From assembly GCF_001898175.1 (NCBI RefSeq), contig NZ_MKTH01000004.1, forward strand, positions 257,534-321,533: 64,000 nt of DNA, in the 5' to 3' direction. The notes under the pieces were generated by a model. The model saw nothing but the letters and a program-made list of their open reading frames with translations. It had not been told where the DNA came from and did no database searches. Shown here piece by piece: positions 24,208 to 32,702 of the stretch; position 1 is the stretch's first letter; each line of letters opens with the position of its first letter. The translations under genes and the position numbers were made by a program. The stretch is from Cellulomonas sp. 73-92. GTDB taxonomy: Bacteria > Actinomycetota > Actinomycetes > Actinomycetales > Cellulomonadaceae.

Positions 24208-25229
24208 CGGATCCTCCCGGCGACGAGCCCGTCGGCAAGGGCATCGGCCGCGTCGTCGCGCCCCTGATGCACCAGGTCGACCCAGACACGCCAGCCCGGC
24301 AGCTGCGGCATGCCGTCGGCCGCCGGACGCGCGGAGCTCAACAGGTGTGGGTCCTCGGACACCGCCAGGGTGAGGGTGGCCGCGTCCGCCGGCGCGGGCG
24401 TCAGCCCTGCAGGCTGGAGGTCTGCGGGTGCTGCGACCCAGATCCAGGCGGTCGCCGGCCGGGCCCAGGGTGCGATCCGGTCGGCAGCGACCTCGCCGGA
24501 CACGGCGTGCCGCACGCCGATCTCGTCGAGACGCCGGCTGGCGGTCTCGGCTGCGCGCACCGGCGGCTCAAGCGTCGCCCACGTGGTCGCCAGCAGTGGT
24601 TCCTTGGGGTAGCGCTCGACGAGCCAGGCGGCGAGCGCCCGAGGATCCCTGACGGCCCACTCGGCGTTGCTGTGTACGACGAACTCGCCGAGCTGCGTCA
24701 GCACCTGCGAGACCCTCGGCCGGCCGATGCCTGCCCGGGCGGCAAGCTCTGACTGGTCTCGGACCGACCCCTCGAGCAGTGTGAACGCGACGGCATACGT
24801 TCCCCATGGAACGCGACCCCGAGCGCGGACCTGAGCCGGGCTCTGGGTCGGCGACTCCAGGCGCACGACGCCAGCCACGGTGCAGAGGAACCCTTCCGTT
24901 TGCGTCCCCTCCTGCACCGTGATCAGTGAGACTCCGACCTCCTCGGCGACACGGCGTGCCTCGGGGGAGGCGCCCGGGGCGATGACGAGCAGGCGCACGT
25001 CGGACTTGCCGCTGTCCGCCGCCACAGCGGCCAGGCGCCGCGCGGCGCTCGGTTGCACGGGACGGGTGAACCGCTTGATCGCGAACGCGGTCCGGGCCAG
25101 GTTCGGACCCGAGAGGACTACGTCAGCACGGGCATCGGGGCCGGGGAAGTCCGCAACGATACCGTACGCGGTCGCCAGGTCGGCCCACACGCCAGCCACC
25201 AGACGCTCCGAGTCCTGCACCGTTAGCAT
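24204..25229 (-). CDS. AbiEi-like antitoxin / transcriptional regulator
   Basis: This 341-residue protein, longer than typical AbiEi, contains a winged-helix/HTH element around residues 145-165 (RDQSELAARAGIGRPRVSQV). An N-terminal restriction-enzyme-like or helical region and a C-terminal AbiEi_4-like domain flank it. It precedes the nucleotidyltransferase toxin with a 4-nt overlap. The ATG at 25229 has a perfect AGGAGG at 25236-25241. A 10-bp inverted repeat, one arm of which contains the start codon, suggests negative autoregulation as known for AbiEi. Confidence 0.72.
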   Translation of the reverse strand: MLTVQDSERLVAGVWADLATAYGIVADFPGPDARADVVLSGPNLARTAFAIKRFTRPVQPSAARRLAAVAADSGKSDVRLLVIAPGASPEARRVAEEVGVSLITVQEGTQTEGFLCTVAGVVRLESPTQSPAQVRARGRVPWGTYAVAFTLLEGSVRDQSELAARAGIGRPRVSQVLTQLGEFVVHSNAEWAVRDPRALAAWLVERYPKEPLLATTWATLEPPVRAAETASRRLDEIGVRHAVSGEVAADRIAPWARPATAWIWVAAPADLQPAGLTPAPADAATLTLAVSEDPHLLSSARPAADGMPQLPGWRVWVDLVHQGRDDAADALADGLVAGRIR

Positions 25230-25257
25230 TATTCGCCTCCTGTGAACAATGCTAACG
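25221..25257. promoter_or_regulatory. Inverted repeat operator over the AbiEi start
   Basis: CGTTAGCATT (25221-25230) and its exact complement (25248-25257) are separated by 17 bp. One arm covers the start codon and the RBS lies between the arms. Binding of the AbiEi-like protein here would block both transcription and translation start. Confidence 0.65.
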
Positions 25258-25537
25258 CTAGGAGCTCGCCGGCAGACGAGTTGTGTCAGCTGTCGCCGAG
25301 TCGCCGAGTCCCGGTCGGCCCGCGCGACCTCGCCCAACGCCGACATCCGCCACCACGCCCCGCCAGTCCCCACCGAGCCTTCCCAGCCGCTCCCACCGGC
25401 CCCTCGCTCACCTACCCTCCCCACGCCCCGAACACCCCACCCCCATCGCCCCCAACGACCACCACATTCAGCACTCTTCTTGCATCTCTGCGATGCTCGC
25501 GGTGCCCGCGGTCGCTGCAGCACGCAGTCGAGTCCTT
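25258..25537. other. G-rich gap between mcrC and the AbiE operon, with G-quadruplex motif
   Basis: I see no gene here. On the minus strand, the transcript strand, six runs of 3-5 G fall within 39 nt (25415-25453) with loops of 1-5 nt, which is a strong G-quadruplex pattern. The surrounding plus strand is strikingly C-rich and G-poor. It may act as an RNA roadblock or terminator downstream of mcrC, and it must also hold the AbiE promoter. Confidence 0.55.
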
Positions 25538-26731
25538 TCAGACTCCGCGAAGGGCGAGGCTCGCGAGTTGCTCGACGTCGCGCAGCAACTCGCTGGGCTT
25601 TCTCGATACGTCGAGCGGCCACTGGACGATGTCGATCTCGGTGTTCCGGATCCGGTGGCGGGATGGCGCCGCACCCTCAGCGCGAGAACCGGCGTAGACG
25701 AGCCAACCGCGTCGCAGGCCGAGAGCCGTGCAGTACGCATGGACCTGGTAGAGGTCCGCCTCGGGGTACCTGCCGTCTGCGGTGCCGAGCTTGTACTTCG
25801 CATCAAGGACGATCACGGGAATGCGGTCGATCGTGTGCACGACGTCCGGCCGGATCGGAACGCGTCTGGCCGTATCGAGGAACGTGCGGAACTGTGACTC
25901 GGTGTGCCCGCCTGGGTTCAGGTGGGCTAGGGCTTCGCGCAGCGCCACCGTCACGAAGTCCTCGAAGACCGTGGCCATGTTGACGACGAACGCTGCAACC
26001 GACGCGTCACCGGCGTTCGTTGACAACCCGACGTGGCGCAACACCAGCTCGGACAGCCGAAGCACTGGCTGATAGCGCTCGTTGAGCCGGGACGGACGCC
26101 ACTCGGGCAGCGGCGCGCCAGGCACCAGCACTCGCACGCCATCAAGTCGCGCTGCGAGGTGACCGAGGCGCCGGTGGAGCCCGAGAGGGAGCCGCGGCAC
26201 CTGCGTCATGCGGACGAGTGCAGAACGCAGGATCCGGTTCTCGGCGATGTCGCCCTGGTACTCGTCGTACGTCACATCGAGCGGCACGAGGATGCCGGGA
26301 CGACGGGCGATCTGGTCGGTCATGCGGATGCGCCCACGGACCACGGCAAGCGAGTCCTCACGCGTGACATAGCCCTGGAGAACGCCGCGACCGAGGGCTC
26401 GCTCGGCGAGCCGAGCGAGTGTCTCGGCTACCGCCGGCCAGAGTCCCTCATCGGCCAGCCCTGCGATCTCCCCGAGCACGAAGCCGGGGTCCTTCGCGTA
26501 GCCGAGCATGAAGAGCACCGACGAGAAGCTGGCCTTCGGACGCACGACCAGGTCGAGGTCGCCGACGCGGACGGCACCAACGGTGTTGGCCACCGGCAGC
26601 AGACGCCAGACGCCAGGGCGCTCGGGTCGTACTTCGACGATCGAGAGAGCCGCGAGTGTCGCGGCCTTCAAGTCGTCGAGCTCGACGAGCGTTCCGGCGC
26701 GGTCGTTCTCTGCCAGTTCGACGCGGCTCAC
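25538..26731 (-). CDS. mcrC: McrC-type nuclease subunit of a modification-dependent restriction system
   Basis: This 397-residue protein carries the McrC core. A PD-(D/E)xK nuclease site near residues 300-320 reads RPDVVHTIDRIPVIVLDAKYK, with the catalytic Asp and DxK. The preceding DEYQGDIAENRILRSAL block is typical of McrC/DUF2357-like proteins. It partners with McrB, encoded just upstream with a GTGA overlap, to cut DNA containing modified bases. It is the last gene of the nine-frame defence operon. The GTG start at 26731 is fixed by the overlap. Confidence 0.88.
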   Translation of the reverse strand: MSRVELAENDRAGTLVELDDLKAATLAALSIVEVRPERPGVWRLLPVANTVGAVRVGDLDLVVRPKASFSSVLFMLGYAKDPGFVLGEIAGLADEGLWPAVAETLARLAERALGRGVLQGYVTREDSLAVVRGRIRMTDQIARRPGILVPLDVTYDEYQGDIAENRILRSALVRMTQVPRLPLGLHRRLGHLAARLDGVRVLVPGAPLPEWRPSRLNERYQPVLRLSELVLRHVGLSTNAGDASVAAFVVNMATVFEDFVTVALREALAHLNPGGHTESQFRTFLDTARRVPIRPDVVHTIDRIPVIVLDAKYKLGTADGRYPEADLYQVHAYCTALGLRRGWLVYAGSRAEGAAPSRHRIRNTEIDIVQWPLDVSRKPSELLRDVEQLASLALRGV

Positions 26732-29292
26732 GGCAGGTCGACGTCACCCTCGCCGCCGGGCAGCGCGTTCTGAACCGGTCCAGCACCACGTGTCTCGACG
26801 ACCATGGTGGTGGTCAGACGTGAGCGCAGCCTCGCGAGGCCGAACCGTTCGCGTACCTGGGCTCGGTCGAGCCGGCCGTAGTAGTGCTCTTCGAGCAGGG
26901 GGAGGATGTCGTAGTCCCAGATCCGTTCGAGGCCCTGTTCGGTGTCGGCGTCGTCGCGCATGAGGTACGACGGTCCGATCTGGAAGTCGCGGTCGTCGGT
27001 GCCGATCTGGGCGTTGAGGGCTCGCAGCAGGTCGGCACGCCCACCGTCGCGGTGGTTGGCCGCCAGCCAGTTGTCGAGCAGGCTCGCGACGGGCTCACTG
27101 TCCGGGTGCATCTCGATGAACGAGAACCGGCGACGGATCGCGGCATCGACCAACGCGATGGAGCGGTCGGCCGTGTTCATCGTCCCGATGATGAAGAGGT
27201 TCTTGGGAAGTCGGAACTCGGCCTCGGGCGAGTACTGGAGTCCGACGTACTCGTCCCGGTACTCCAGGAGGAAGTACAGCTCGCCGAACACCTTTGCGAT
27301 GTTGCTGCGGTTGATCTCGTCGATGATCAGCACGTACGGGACGCCGGGATCCAGGCTGGCGGCGGACGCGATACGACGAAGGGGGCCCGGCTGAAGCTCG
27401 AACGCGAGCCCCGTCTCGCCTTGCACCCGCGGCCGGAACCCTTCGAAGAAGTCCTCGTACGCGTACGACGGATGGAACTGGACCAGCCGCACGGCGTCGT
27501 CGCTCGCGACGTAGCGAGCGACCTTCCGGGCCAGGTACGTCTTCCCGGTCCCTGGCGGGCCGTAGACGATCACCTGTTGGCGGCTCTCAAGGACGCCGAT
27601 GAAGTCGTCGAGCCACTGCCTGTCGAGATGGAGGGAAGCGGCGAATTCGCTGGTGGCGCCCTTCAGCGGCGGCGTCGAGCTCGTGGGCAGCACAACCGGC
27701 TCCGGCGTCGACTGCAGTGTCGTGACGGTGGAGACGGGGAAGAGCTTTTCGAGCGCACCGCGTCCCTCGGTGAGGTCAATGACCGTTCGCGACGTGGCCC
27801 CCAGTAGTCCGAGAACTGGCAGCGGAAGTGTGGCGACGGCGATGGGATCCGGCAGCCAGTCGACAGAGCGACGCAGCCGAGGTTCGTCCGGGCAGAACTC
27901 GGGATCACCAGTGATGCGGCCGAGCCACGCCTGCTCGTCGTGGCGGGCGACGACGACATCGTCGACCTGCATGCGGGACAGGAAGGCGAAGTAGTCATCG
28001 GTCAGGTACAGGCGTTGCGCGTAGTCGACATGCTCGTATCCAGCGTCGACGGAAACGCGGACGGTCTCGCGTGGAGCTCCGGCGGTCAGCGGAGCCAGGT
28101 GACTCGCAGCGAGTGAGACGAATCCCTCGTTGCGCCAGCGCTCGATGAGCTCGATGCCCGCGGGTTTCGTTCGCACGGCCCAGGCGCGGTCGCCGGCGTC
28201 CTTCGGTGGGTTCCACGACGCATACCACGGGTCGGTGTACCAGTCGACGGACTCGTTCCCAACCGGGTCGCTCTCCAATCGGGAACGGATTGCGAACAGG
28301 TCGCGGTCAACTGACTCGAGACTGGTTCCGCTCGGAGCCCCGATGACGTGCGCAAACGCGTCACGAATCCGACGCTTGTGGTCGTCGTTGACGATGTTCT
28401 CGAAGACGTCAGGGAACGCCATGAAGACGAAGGCGTTCCGCATCATCGGCAGGTAGTACTCGACGCGGCCTGCAACGTCACGGAACGCCCACGGATCCCG
28501 ACGAGCCGATTCGCGCTCCGCGCCGGTGAGTCCGTTCCACGTGACTGTGAAGTCACACAGCCAGACGATCTGCTGCCACGCCGCGCCGTGCCATCCACGT
28601 CCCCCGTTGAAGACGCCGTGTGACGTCAGCCCCTCGCTGATTGGCGCCGGGATGGAGACAGGCTCCTGCATCAACGTGAGGACCATCTCGACGTACTGGC
28701 GCCGCGTGTCGGGTCGGAGGTCGGCGACTGGGATGGATCGCAGGTACACGGCCTCGGCGGCGAGCAGCAGCACATCCCTCGGCGCGCCAGTGAGCTGAGA
28801 TCGGAATCGGTCCCACCACGCACCCTTGCCCGTGTCACCTTCTCCGAAGATCGCGTTCCGGAGCGCGGTGGCGTTCTCCGCGGTCCAGATGCGGCGCGAA
28901 GGATCGAGCGTGGACAGACCATCACCCAGGAGGTGCGCCAGCACCACGCGAGCGGCGGCGGCTACTGCGGCAACCTCCTCCTGCCGGCGACGGGGCTGGA
29001 CGGAGGGGATCGGGTTCACGGGCAACCGTAGGCAGTTGGGGCACCACCGGGGGTCGACGGGCTCGTCGGGCGCCTGTCGCCACGCTTCGATGACCTCGTC
29101 CCGTGTGCGCGGCTCGACACCGACCCGCGGCTCGTGGAGGCAGTCGGCGGCGTGCATCAGGTGCGAGTCCCGCTTGTAGACGTACCCGGCCGGTGAGTCC
29201 GCAAGCTGGTATTCGGCGCCGCCGAACAGACGTTCCGTGCCCGGGATCGGCAGGTATGCGCGGTGGCCGGCCGTCGGCGCGTCGGAGCTCAT
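26728..29292 (-). CDS. mcrB: McrB-type AAA+ GTPase with extended sensor N-terminus
   Basis: This 854-residue protein has an AAA+ motor at about residues 560-800. Walker A is YGPPGTGKTYLARKV (near 574), Walker B is LIIDEINRSNIAKV, and the McrB signature is GTMNTADRSIALVD near 704. The N-terminal 550 residues are unusual. Residues 30-80 contain histidines and cysteines with a CPNC pair. A segment near residues 420-480 (DDYFAFLSRMQVDDVVVARHD...WLGRITGD) resembles PUA/EVE-like modified-base readers. It would power cleavage by McrC at modified phage DNA. The ATG overlaps the darG stop (ATGA). Confidence 0.87.
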   Translation of the reverse strand: MSSDAPTAGHRAYLPIPGTERLFGGAEYQLADSPAGYVYKRDSHLMHAADCLHEPRVGVEPRTRDEVIEAWRQAPDEPVDPRWCPNCLRLPVNPIPSVQPRRRQEEVAAVAAAARVVLAHLLGDGLSTLDPSRRIWTAENATALRNAIFGEGDTGKGAWWDRFRSQLTGAPRDVLLLAAEAVYLRSIPVADLRPDTRRQYVEMVLTLMQEPVSIPAPISEGLTSHGVFNGGRGWHGAAWQQIVWLCDFTVTWNGLTGAERESARRDPWAFRDVAGRVEYYLPMMRNAFVFMAFPDVFENIVNDDHKRRIRDAFAHVIGAPSGTSLESVDRDLFAIRSRLESDPVGNESVDWYTDPWYASWNPPKDAGDRAWAVRTKPAGIELIERWRNEGFVSLAASHLAPLTAGAPRETVRVSVDAGYEHVDYAQRLYLTDDYFAFLSRMQVDDVVVARHDEQAWLGRITGDPEFCPDEPRLRRSVDWLPDPIAVATLPLPVLGLLGATSRTVIDLTEGRGALEKLFPVSTVTTLQSTPEPVVLPTSSTPPLKGATSEFAASLHLDRQWLDDFIGVLESRQQVIVYGPPGTGKTYLARKVARYVASDDAVRLVQFHPSYAYEDFFEGFRPRVQGETGLAFELQPGPLRRIASAASLDPGVPYVLIIDEINRSNIAKVFGELYFLLEYRDEYVGLQYSPEAEFRLPKNLFIIGTMNTADRSIALVDAAIRRRFSFIEMHPDSEPVASLLDNWLAANHRDGGRADLLRALNAQIGTDDRDFQIGPSYLMRDDADTEQGLERIWDYDILPLLEEHYYGRLDRAQVRERFGLARLRSRLTTTMVVETRGAGPVQNALPGGEGDVDLP

Positions 29293-30353
29293 GCCGCCAC
29301 CCACCGCTCGTCGCGCAGCTGGTCCCACGCGATCTCGATATGACCGTCCGTGAACAGCTCCCGCTTGCGGCGCGACCATTTTTGGACCCGTCGACGGACG
29401 TCGGCCAGGTCAGCCGGCGCGGGGGACTCGTGTGTGGCCACCCAGTGCACTGTCGCGAGGAGTTCGGTTCCGTACATCGAGTCGAAGCCGTCGACGAGCT
29501 CGAGGACACGCGCCATGCGCGCCTGGGTATCGGGGTGCTCTGCGAGCACCGCTTCGGCTTCCTCTGCGGCTCCGGGGAGGAGAGTGATCGGCTCGGCGTC
29601 GATCACCTTCGCACTGGCGTCGCCGTAGCCGGTCAGGTACGAACCCTCGAGCTCGCGCAGCACGTGTCGCAGGTTGTCTGCGTACGGGCCGTAGTGGTGT
29701 CGCTGGTACTGCAGTCGCAGCGGCTCGCCGGCCTCTTGGAGAAAGTACATGAGCTTCTGAACCTCGATGAGCGAGGCACCGACCGCGGTTGTGAGGTAAC
29801 GCGCCAGAAGCCCGACGAGGGCGGCACGCTGCGGTGTCAGCGGCTTGCGCTCGGCCGGCCGCGCCATGTCCGCCGCGGCAGGCGCACCGTTCGGCTCGTA
29901 AAGCAGCACCCGCACGTCCGCCACCTCGTCGAGAGCGGCGACGATCCGCGGCTTGACGAGCCGCCAATCCAGGCCGCCGCTGCCGGCACCGAGCGGAGGA
30001 ATGGCGATCGACGAGATCTCGCGCTCGCGGATCACGCGGACGAGGTCGACGAGCCCGGCGTCGACGAACTCCAGCCGCGACGGGGCACGCCAGTGCCGCT
30101 TGGTCGGGAAGTTGATGACGTACCTCGGCCCGGACATCGACCCCGTGGGCCACACGTGCATCCGGCCGACCTCGACCTCGCCGGCTTTGCAGGCAGCAAC
30201 GTACGACTCGAACATCGCCGGGTACGCGCGGCGGAACTGCAGGGCGATGCCCTTGCCCATGACACCGACGGTGTTGACGGTGTTGACGAGCGCATCGACG
30301 TCTGCGGCGAGCAGGTTGCCGCGAGCCTCCTCGATCATGGTCTGCCCGATCAC
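29289..30353 (-). CDS. darG: DarG: macrodomain DNA ADP-ribosylglycohydrolase antitoxin
   Basis: This 354-residue protein has an N-terminal macrodomain (EARGNLLAADVDALVNTVNT, GVMGKGIALQF, and PPLGAGSGGLDWRLVKP with the catalytic Lys). A C-terminal DarG-specific domain near residues 175-260 (LIEVQKLMYFLQEAGEPLRL followed by HHYGPYADNLRHVL) neutralises DarT by direct contact in known systems. The macrodomain removes ADP-ribose from thymidine in DNA. It follows darT with a 3-nt gap. The start is GTG at 30353, or ATG at 30338. Confidence 0.93.
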   Translation of the reverse strand: MIGQTMIEEARGNLLAADVDALVNTVNTVGVMGKGIALQFRRAYPAMFESYVAACKAGEVEVGRMHVWPTGSMSGPRYVINFPTKRHWRAPSRLEFVDAGLVDLVRVIREREISSIAIPPLGAGSGGLDWRLVKPRIVAALDEVADVRVLLYEPNGAPAAADMARPAERKPLTPQRAALVGLLARYLTTAVGASLIEVQKLMYFLQEAGEPLRLQYQRHHYGPYADNLRHVLRELEGSYLTGYGDASAKVIDAEPITLLPGAAEEAEAVLAEHPDTQARMARVLELVDGFDSMYGTELLATVHWVATHESPAPADLADVRRRVQKWSRRKRELFTDGHIEIAWDQLRDERWVAA

Positions 30354-30356
30354 CCC

Positions 30357-31001
30357 TCAGAAGTACCAGCTACGTCTGACATGGACGGGCGGGACATGCG
30401 CGGCGCCGACGAGGACTTGTTCAACGAGGTCCTTGCGTTGCGCGTCGAACACACCCACGGTCAGTATGGCGTTCCAGGGCACGCCCCGATGGACGAGGCA
30501 CTCCGCCATGCGGCGCTCCTTGCGATCGGGGTACTCCGCCGTGTTGTTCCAGTAGGTCTCGCGCATCAGGCCCCAGTCGATGAAGCCGCCGGCCGTCCAC
30601 ACGGTCCGGTCCGCCGTGAACTCGGTGTAGCCGAGCACGGCGTTGCGGTCCGTGAACACGAGGTCGGCGCCGAAGTCCTCGAGAAGCTCCACCGTGGTGC
30701 CCAAGTAGACGAGGTCGCTGGTCCGTCCTTGGAAGGTCAGGACGTTTCCGTGCGAGATCGAGTAGAGCATGGGACTGCGTGGTGCGAAGTAGAACGGCAC
30801 GTAGTCGCCAACGGTGCCCCGTGGGCCCACGGAGACGGCCCGCCTCCGCCTCCGCCCCTTGATCTCGCGGTCCCCAGCCTCCCGCACGACGAGCCCGCGG
30901 GCTTGCACTTCGGTATCCGCGATGAGGCCTTCGCGCACGATCGACGGCAGGTGGTCGAGGTGCGTGAAGTGGTAGAGCCACGTCGGTGTTGGCGGGGGCA
31001 T
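30357..31001 (-). CDS. darT: DarT: DNA thymidine ADP-ribosyltransferase toxin
   Basis: This 214-residue DUF4433 protein uses NAD+ to ADP-ribosylate thymidines in single-stranded DNA, blocking replication of host or phage. Signatures are [19 protein letters not shown] (NAD site), [17 protein letters not shown] and the catalytic Glu167 in [14 protein letters not shown]. All key residues look intact, so an active toxin is expected. It is encoded before its antitoxin darG, in the order seen in known DarTG loci. Its start lies 7 nt after the second methylase C-terminal cassette, so it belongs to the large defence operon. DarTG pairs also act as abortive anti-phage systems. Confidence 0.94.
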   Translation of the reverse strand: MPPPTPTWLYHFTHLDHLPSIVREGLIADTEVQARGLVVREAGDREIKGRRRRRAVSVGPRGTVGDYVPFYFAPRSPMLYSISHGNVLTFQGRTSDLVYLGTTVELLEDFGADLVFTDRNAVLGYTEFTADRTVWTAGGFIDWGLMRETYWNNTAEYPDRKERRMAECLVHRGVPWNAILTVGVFDAQRKDLVEQVLVGAAHVPPVHVRRSWYF

Positions 31002-31008
31002 CGTGGGG

Positions 31009-31881
31009 TCAGCTCGACTCGCGCGCGGGGTGGCGGGGACCCAGGCCCGGGGGCGGGTTGAGGATCGTCTGATACGCCGTGCCGGTGTCGATCGCGCGCT
31101 GCATGGCGTCGTGGACCTCGAGGATCACGCGCTTGGTGCGGTACTCGCCGTGCGCCACCTCGTCCTTGCGCCGGACGATCGGGAACGTCTCCATGATGTA
31201 GTCGACGTCGTCGCGCGCCACGCCATATAGGTGGAAGAAGGCGGCATCGAGTTCGGCGCGGATCAGGCCTCGGCGTTCAATGTCCCACCGGAATGGTTCG
31301 CCTTGGTCGCCCAGAAGTCTTGCGGCCGGCGCCAGCCTCTCCGACGTGTAGAGCAGCTCGCAAAGCCGGGATCCGAACCAAGCCGTCCCCGACTCACGCG
31401 TCCACGAGATGAGTCCAGTGATCTCGCGAGGCTCGGGTGCCACCAGTTGCGCCATGACAGAGAACTGAAGGTGCATTCCCGTGAGTTTCTGTCGTACGAC
31501 GTAGTCGAAGACGAATGAGTTGAGGAAGCCTGTGGCGATGAGCGAATTTAACCCGGAGTTGCCTGCCAGGAAGTAGTCGTAGTTTCCACCGCCCGCGATT
31601 CCGTCCGTTGCTGTCGCGATCGCGGTGCGGATGTCCGTGGAGCGTGCGATACCACGCCAGACCGTAGCCCACGCTTCATTCCATCTGCCATTCAGCGTGT
31701 CCGCAGCGCTTGACTCGGGAACCCAATACCGAGGCTCTACCTCGAAGCGAGGGTCATCCTTCTCCTCGTCGGTTGCGTCACGAGTCGAGCCATCAGATTC
31801 ATATGTCGCCCACCGGTGATCGAACTGATGGAGGAGTTTTGATTCGTAGAGCGGGAGCATGCGCTCGGGGGCTTCCGTCAT
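31009..31881 (-). CDS. Second copy of the methylase C-terminal (recognition) module
   Basis: This 290-residue protein is homologous along its whole length to the 274-residue module encoded just upstream. Conserved ends are [20 protein letters not shown] and [11 protein letters not shown]...[10 protein letters not shown]...[11 protein letters not shown]; the middle is divergent. It corresponds to the C-terminal domain of Eco57I/PglX-like methylases, which in characterised relatives carries target recognition. Its ATG overlaps the upstream stop (ATGA), so it can be translated as a free subunit. It lacks any methylase motif. It could be a stand-alone specificity subunit or a donor cassette for recombination. 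Base composition is visibly less GC-rich than flanking genes. Confidence 0.75.
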   Translation of the reverse strand: MTEAPERMLPLYESKLLHQFDHRWATYESDGSTRDATDEEKDDPRFEVEPRYWVPESSAADTLNGRWNEAWATVWRGIARSTDIRTAIATATDGIAGGGNYDYFLAGNSGLNSLIATGFLNSFVFDYVVRQKLTGMHLQFSVMAQLVAPEPREITGLISWTRESGTAWFGSRLCELLYTSERLAPAARLLGDQGEPFRWDIERRGLIRAELDAAFFHLYGVARDDVDYIMETFPIVRRKDEVAHGEYRTKRVILEVHDAMQRAIDTGTAYQTILNPPPGLGPRHPARESS

Positions 31882-32702
31882 GCGGGGATCCTCCTCGGCC
31901 GCGGGGCGTGGCGGGGGCCAGCACCCGGGGCGGGATCGAGCGACGACTGGAAACGAGTGCCGGTGGCGATGGCGGTCGACATCGCGTCGTACGACTCGAG
32001 GATCAGGCGCTTGGTGCGGTACTCGCCGTACGCGGCCTCGTCCTTTCGGCAGACGATCGGGAACGTCTGCATCACGTAGTCGACCTCGTCGCGCGGCAGG
32101 CCGTACAGGTGGAAGAACGCCGCGTCGAGCTCGGTCCGCAGCATCGCGCGCCGCTCCTCGTCCCACACGAACGGCTCACCGTCGTCGCTGAGGTCTTCGG
32201 CCAGTCCCCGCATGTCGTAGGCGGTGTAGCTGAGCTCGAGCACGTACGTCAGGATCCACTCCCGAGGCGTCGCGGGGAGCCATGCGACGGGACGCTCCAA
32301 GAGCCCCGCGTTGAGCGTTGCGATCTGCTTGACGATGAAGAAGTTGAGGCTGGTCGCGCTGACCGACTGGCGGGCCACGTAGTCCGTGGCGAAGGAGTTC
32401 AGGATGGCGGCGAGGACAGGACCGCCGACGGTGAGCATCAGCGGGACTTTGTTGCCTACCGCGCTCATCGGAAAGAGCGGCGCGATCAACGTCCGCTCGT
32501 CAGTGGCGCGCGCGATGTCGCGCCAGCCGAGGAGCCAGGGCTTGTCCCAGCGGTTTCCGAGGGACTTGGTGACCTCGTCGGCGTGGACCCAGTAGCGGGG
32601 GAGGACGACGAATGACGGGTCCACTTTCTCGGCGGGCGTCGCGTCGCGGACCGAGCCGTCGCGCTCGTACGTTGCCCAGCGGTGGTCAAACTGATGCATC
32701 AT
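31878..32702 (-). CDS. C-terminal domain of the methylase, separated by the G-tract frame
   Basis: This 274-residue frame begins [20 protein letters not shown] and ends with the family's conserved C-terminal block (TFPIVCRKDEAAYGEYRTKR). The part just upstream in the same frame (HASFLPLYEAK) runs back through the G-tract in the methylase coding sequence. With 11 or 14 G it would be the natural C-terminus of that protein. At the present 13 G, its ATG (32702-32700) overlaps the methylase stop TGA (32701-32699). Reinitiation could therefore make it as a separate chain. Confidence 0.85.
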   Translation of the reverse strand: MMHQFDHRWATYERDGSVRDATPAEKVDPSFVVLPRYWVHADEVTKSLGNRWDKPWLLGWRDIARATDERTLIAPLFPMSAVGNKVPLMLTVGGPVLAAILNSFATDYVARQSVSATSLNFFIVKQIATLNAGLLERPVAWLPATPREWILTYVLELSYTAYDMRGLAEDLSDDGEPFVWDEERRAMLRTELDAAFFHLYGLPRDEVDYVMQTFPIVCRKDEAAYGEYRTKRLILESYDAMSTAIATGTRFQSSLDPAPGAGPRHAPRPRRIPA

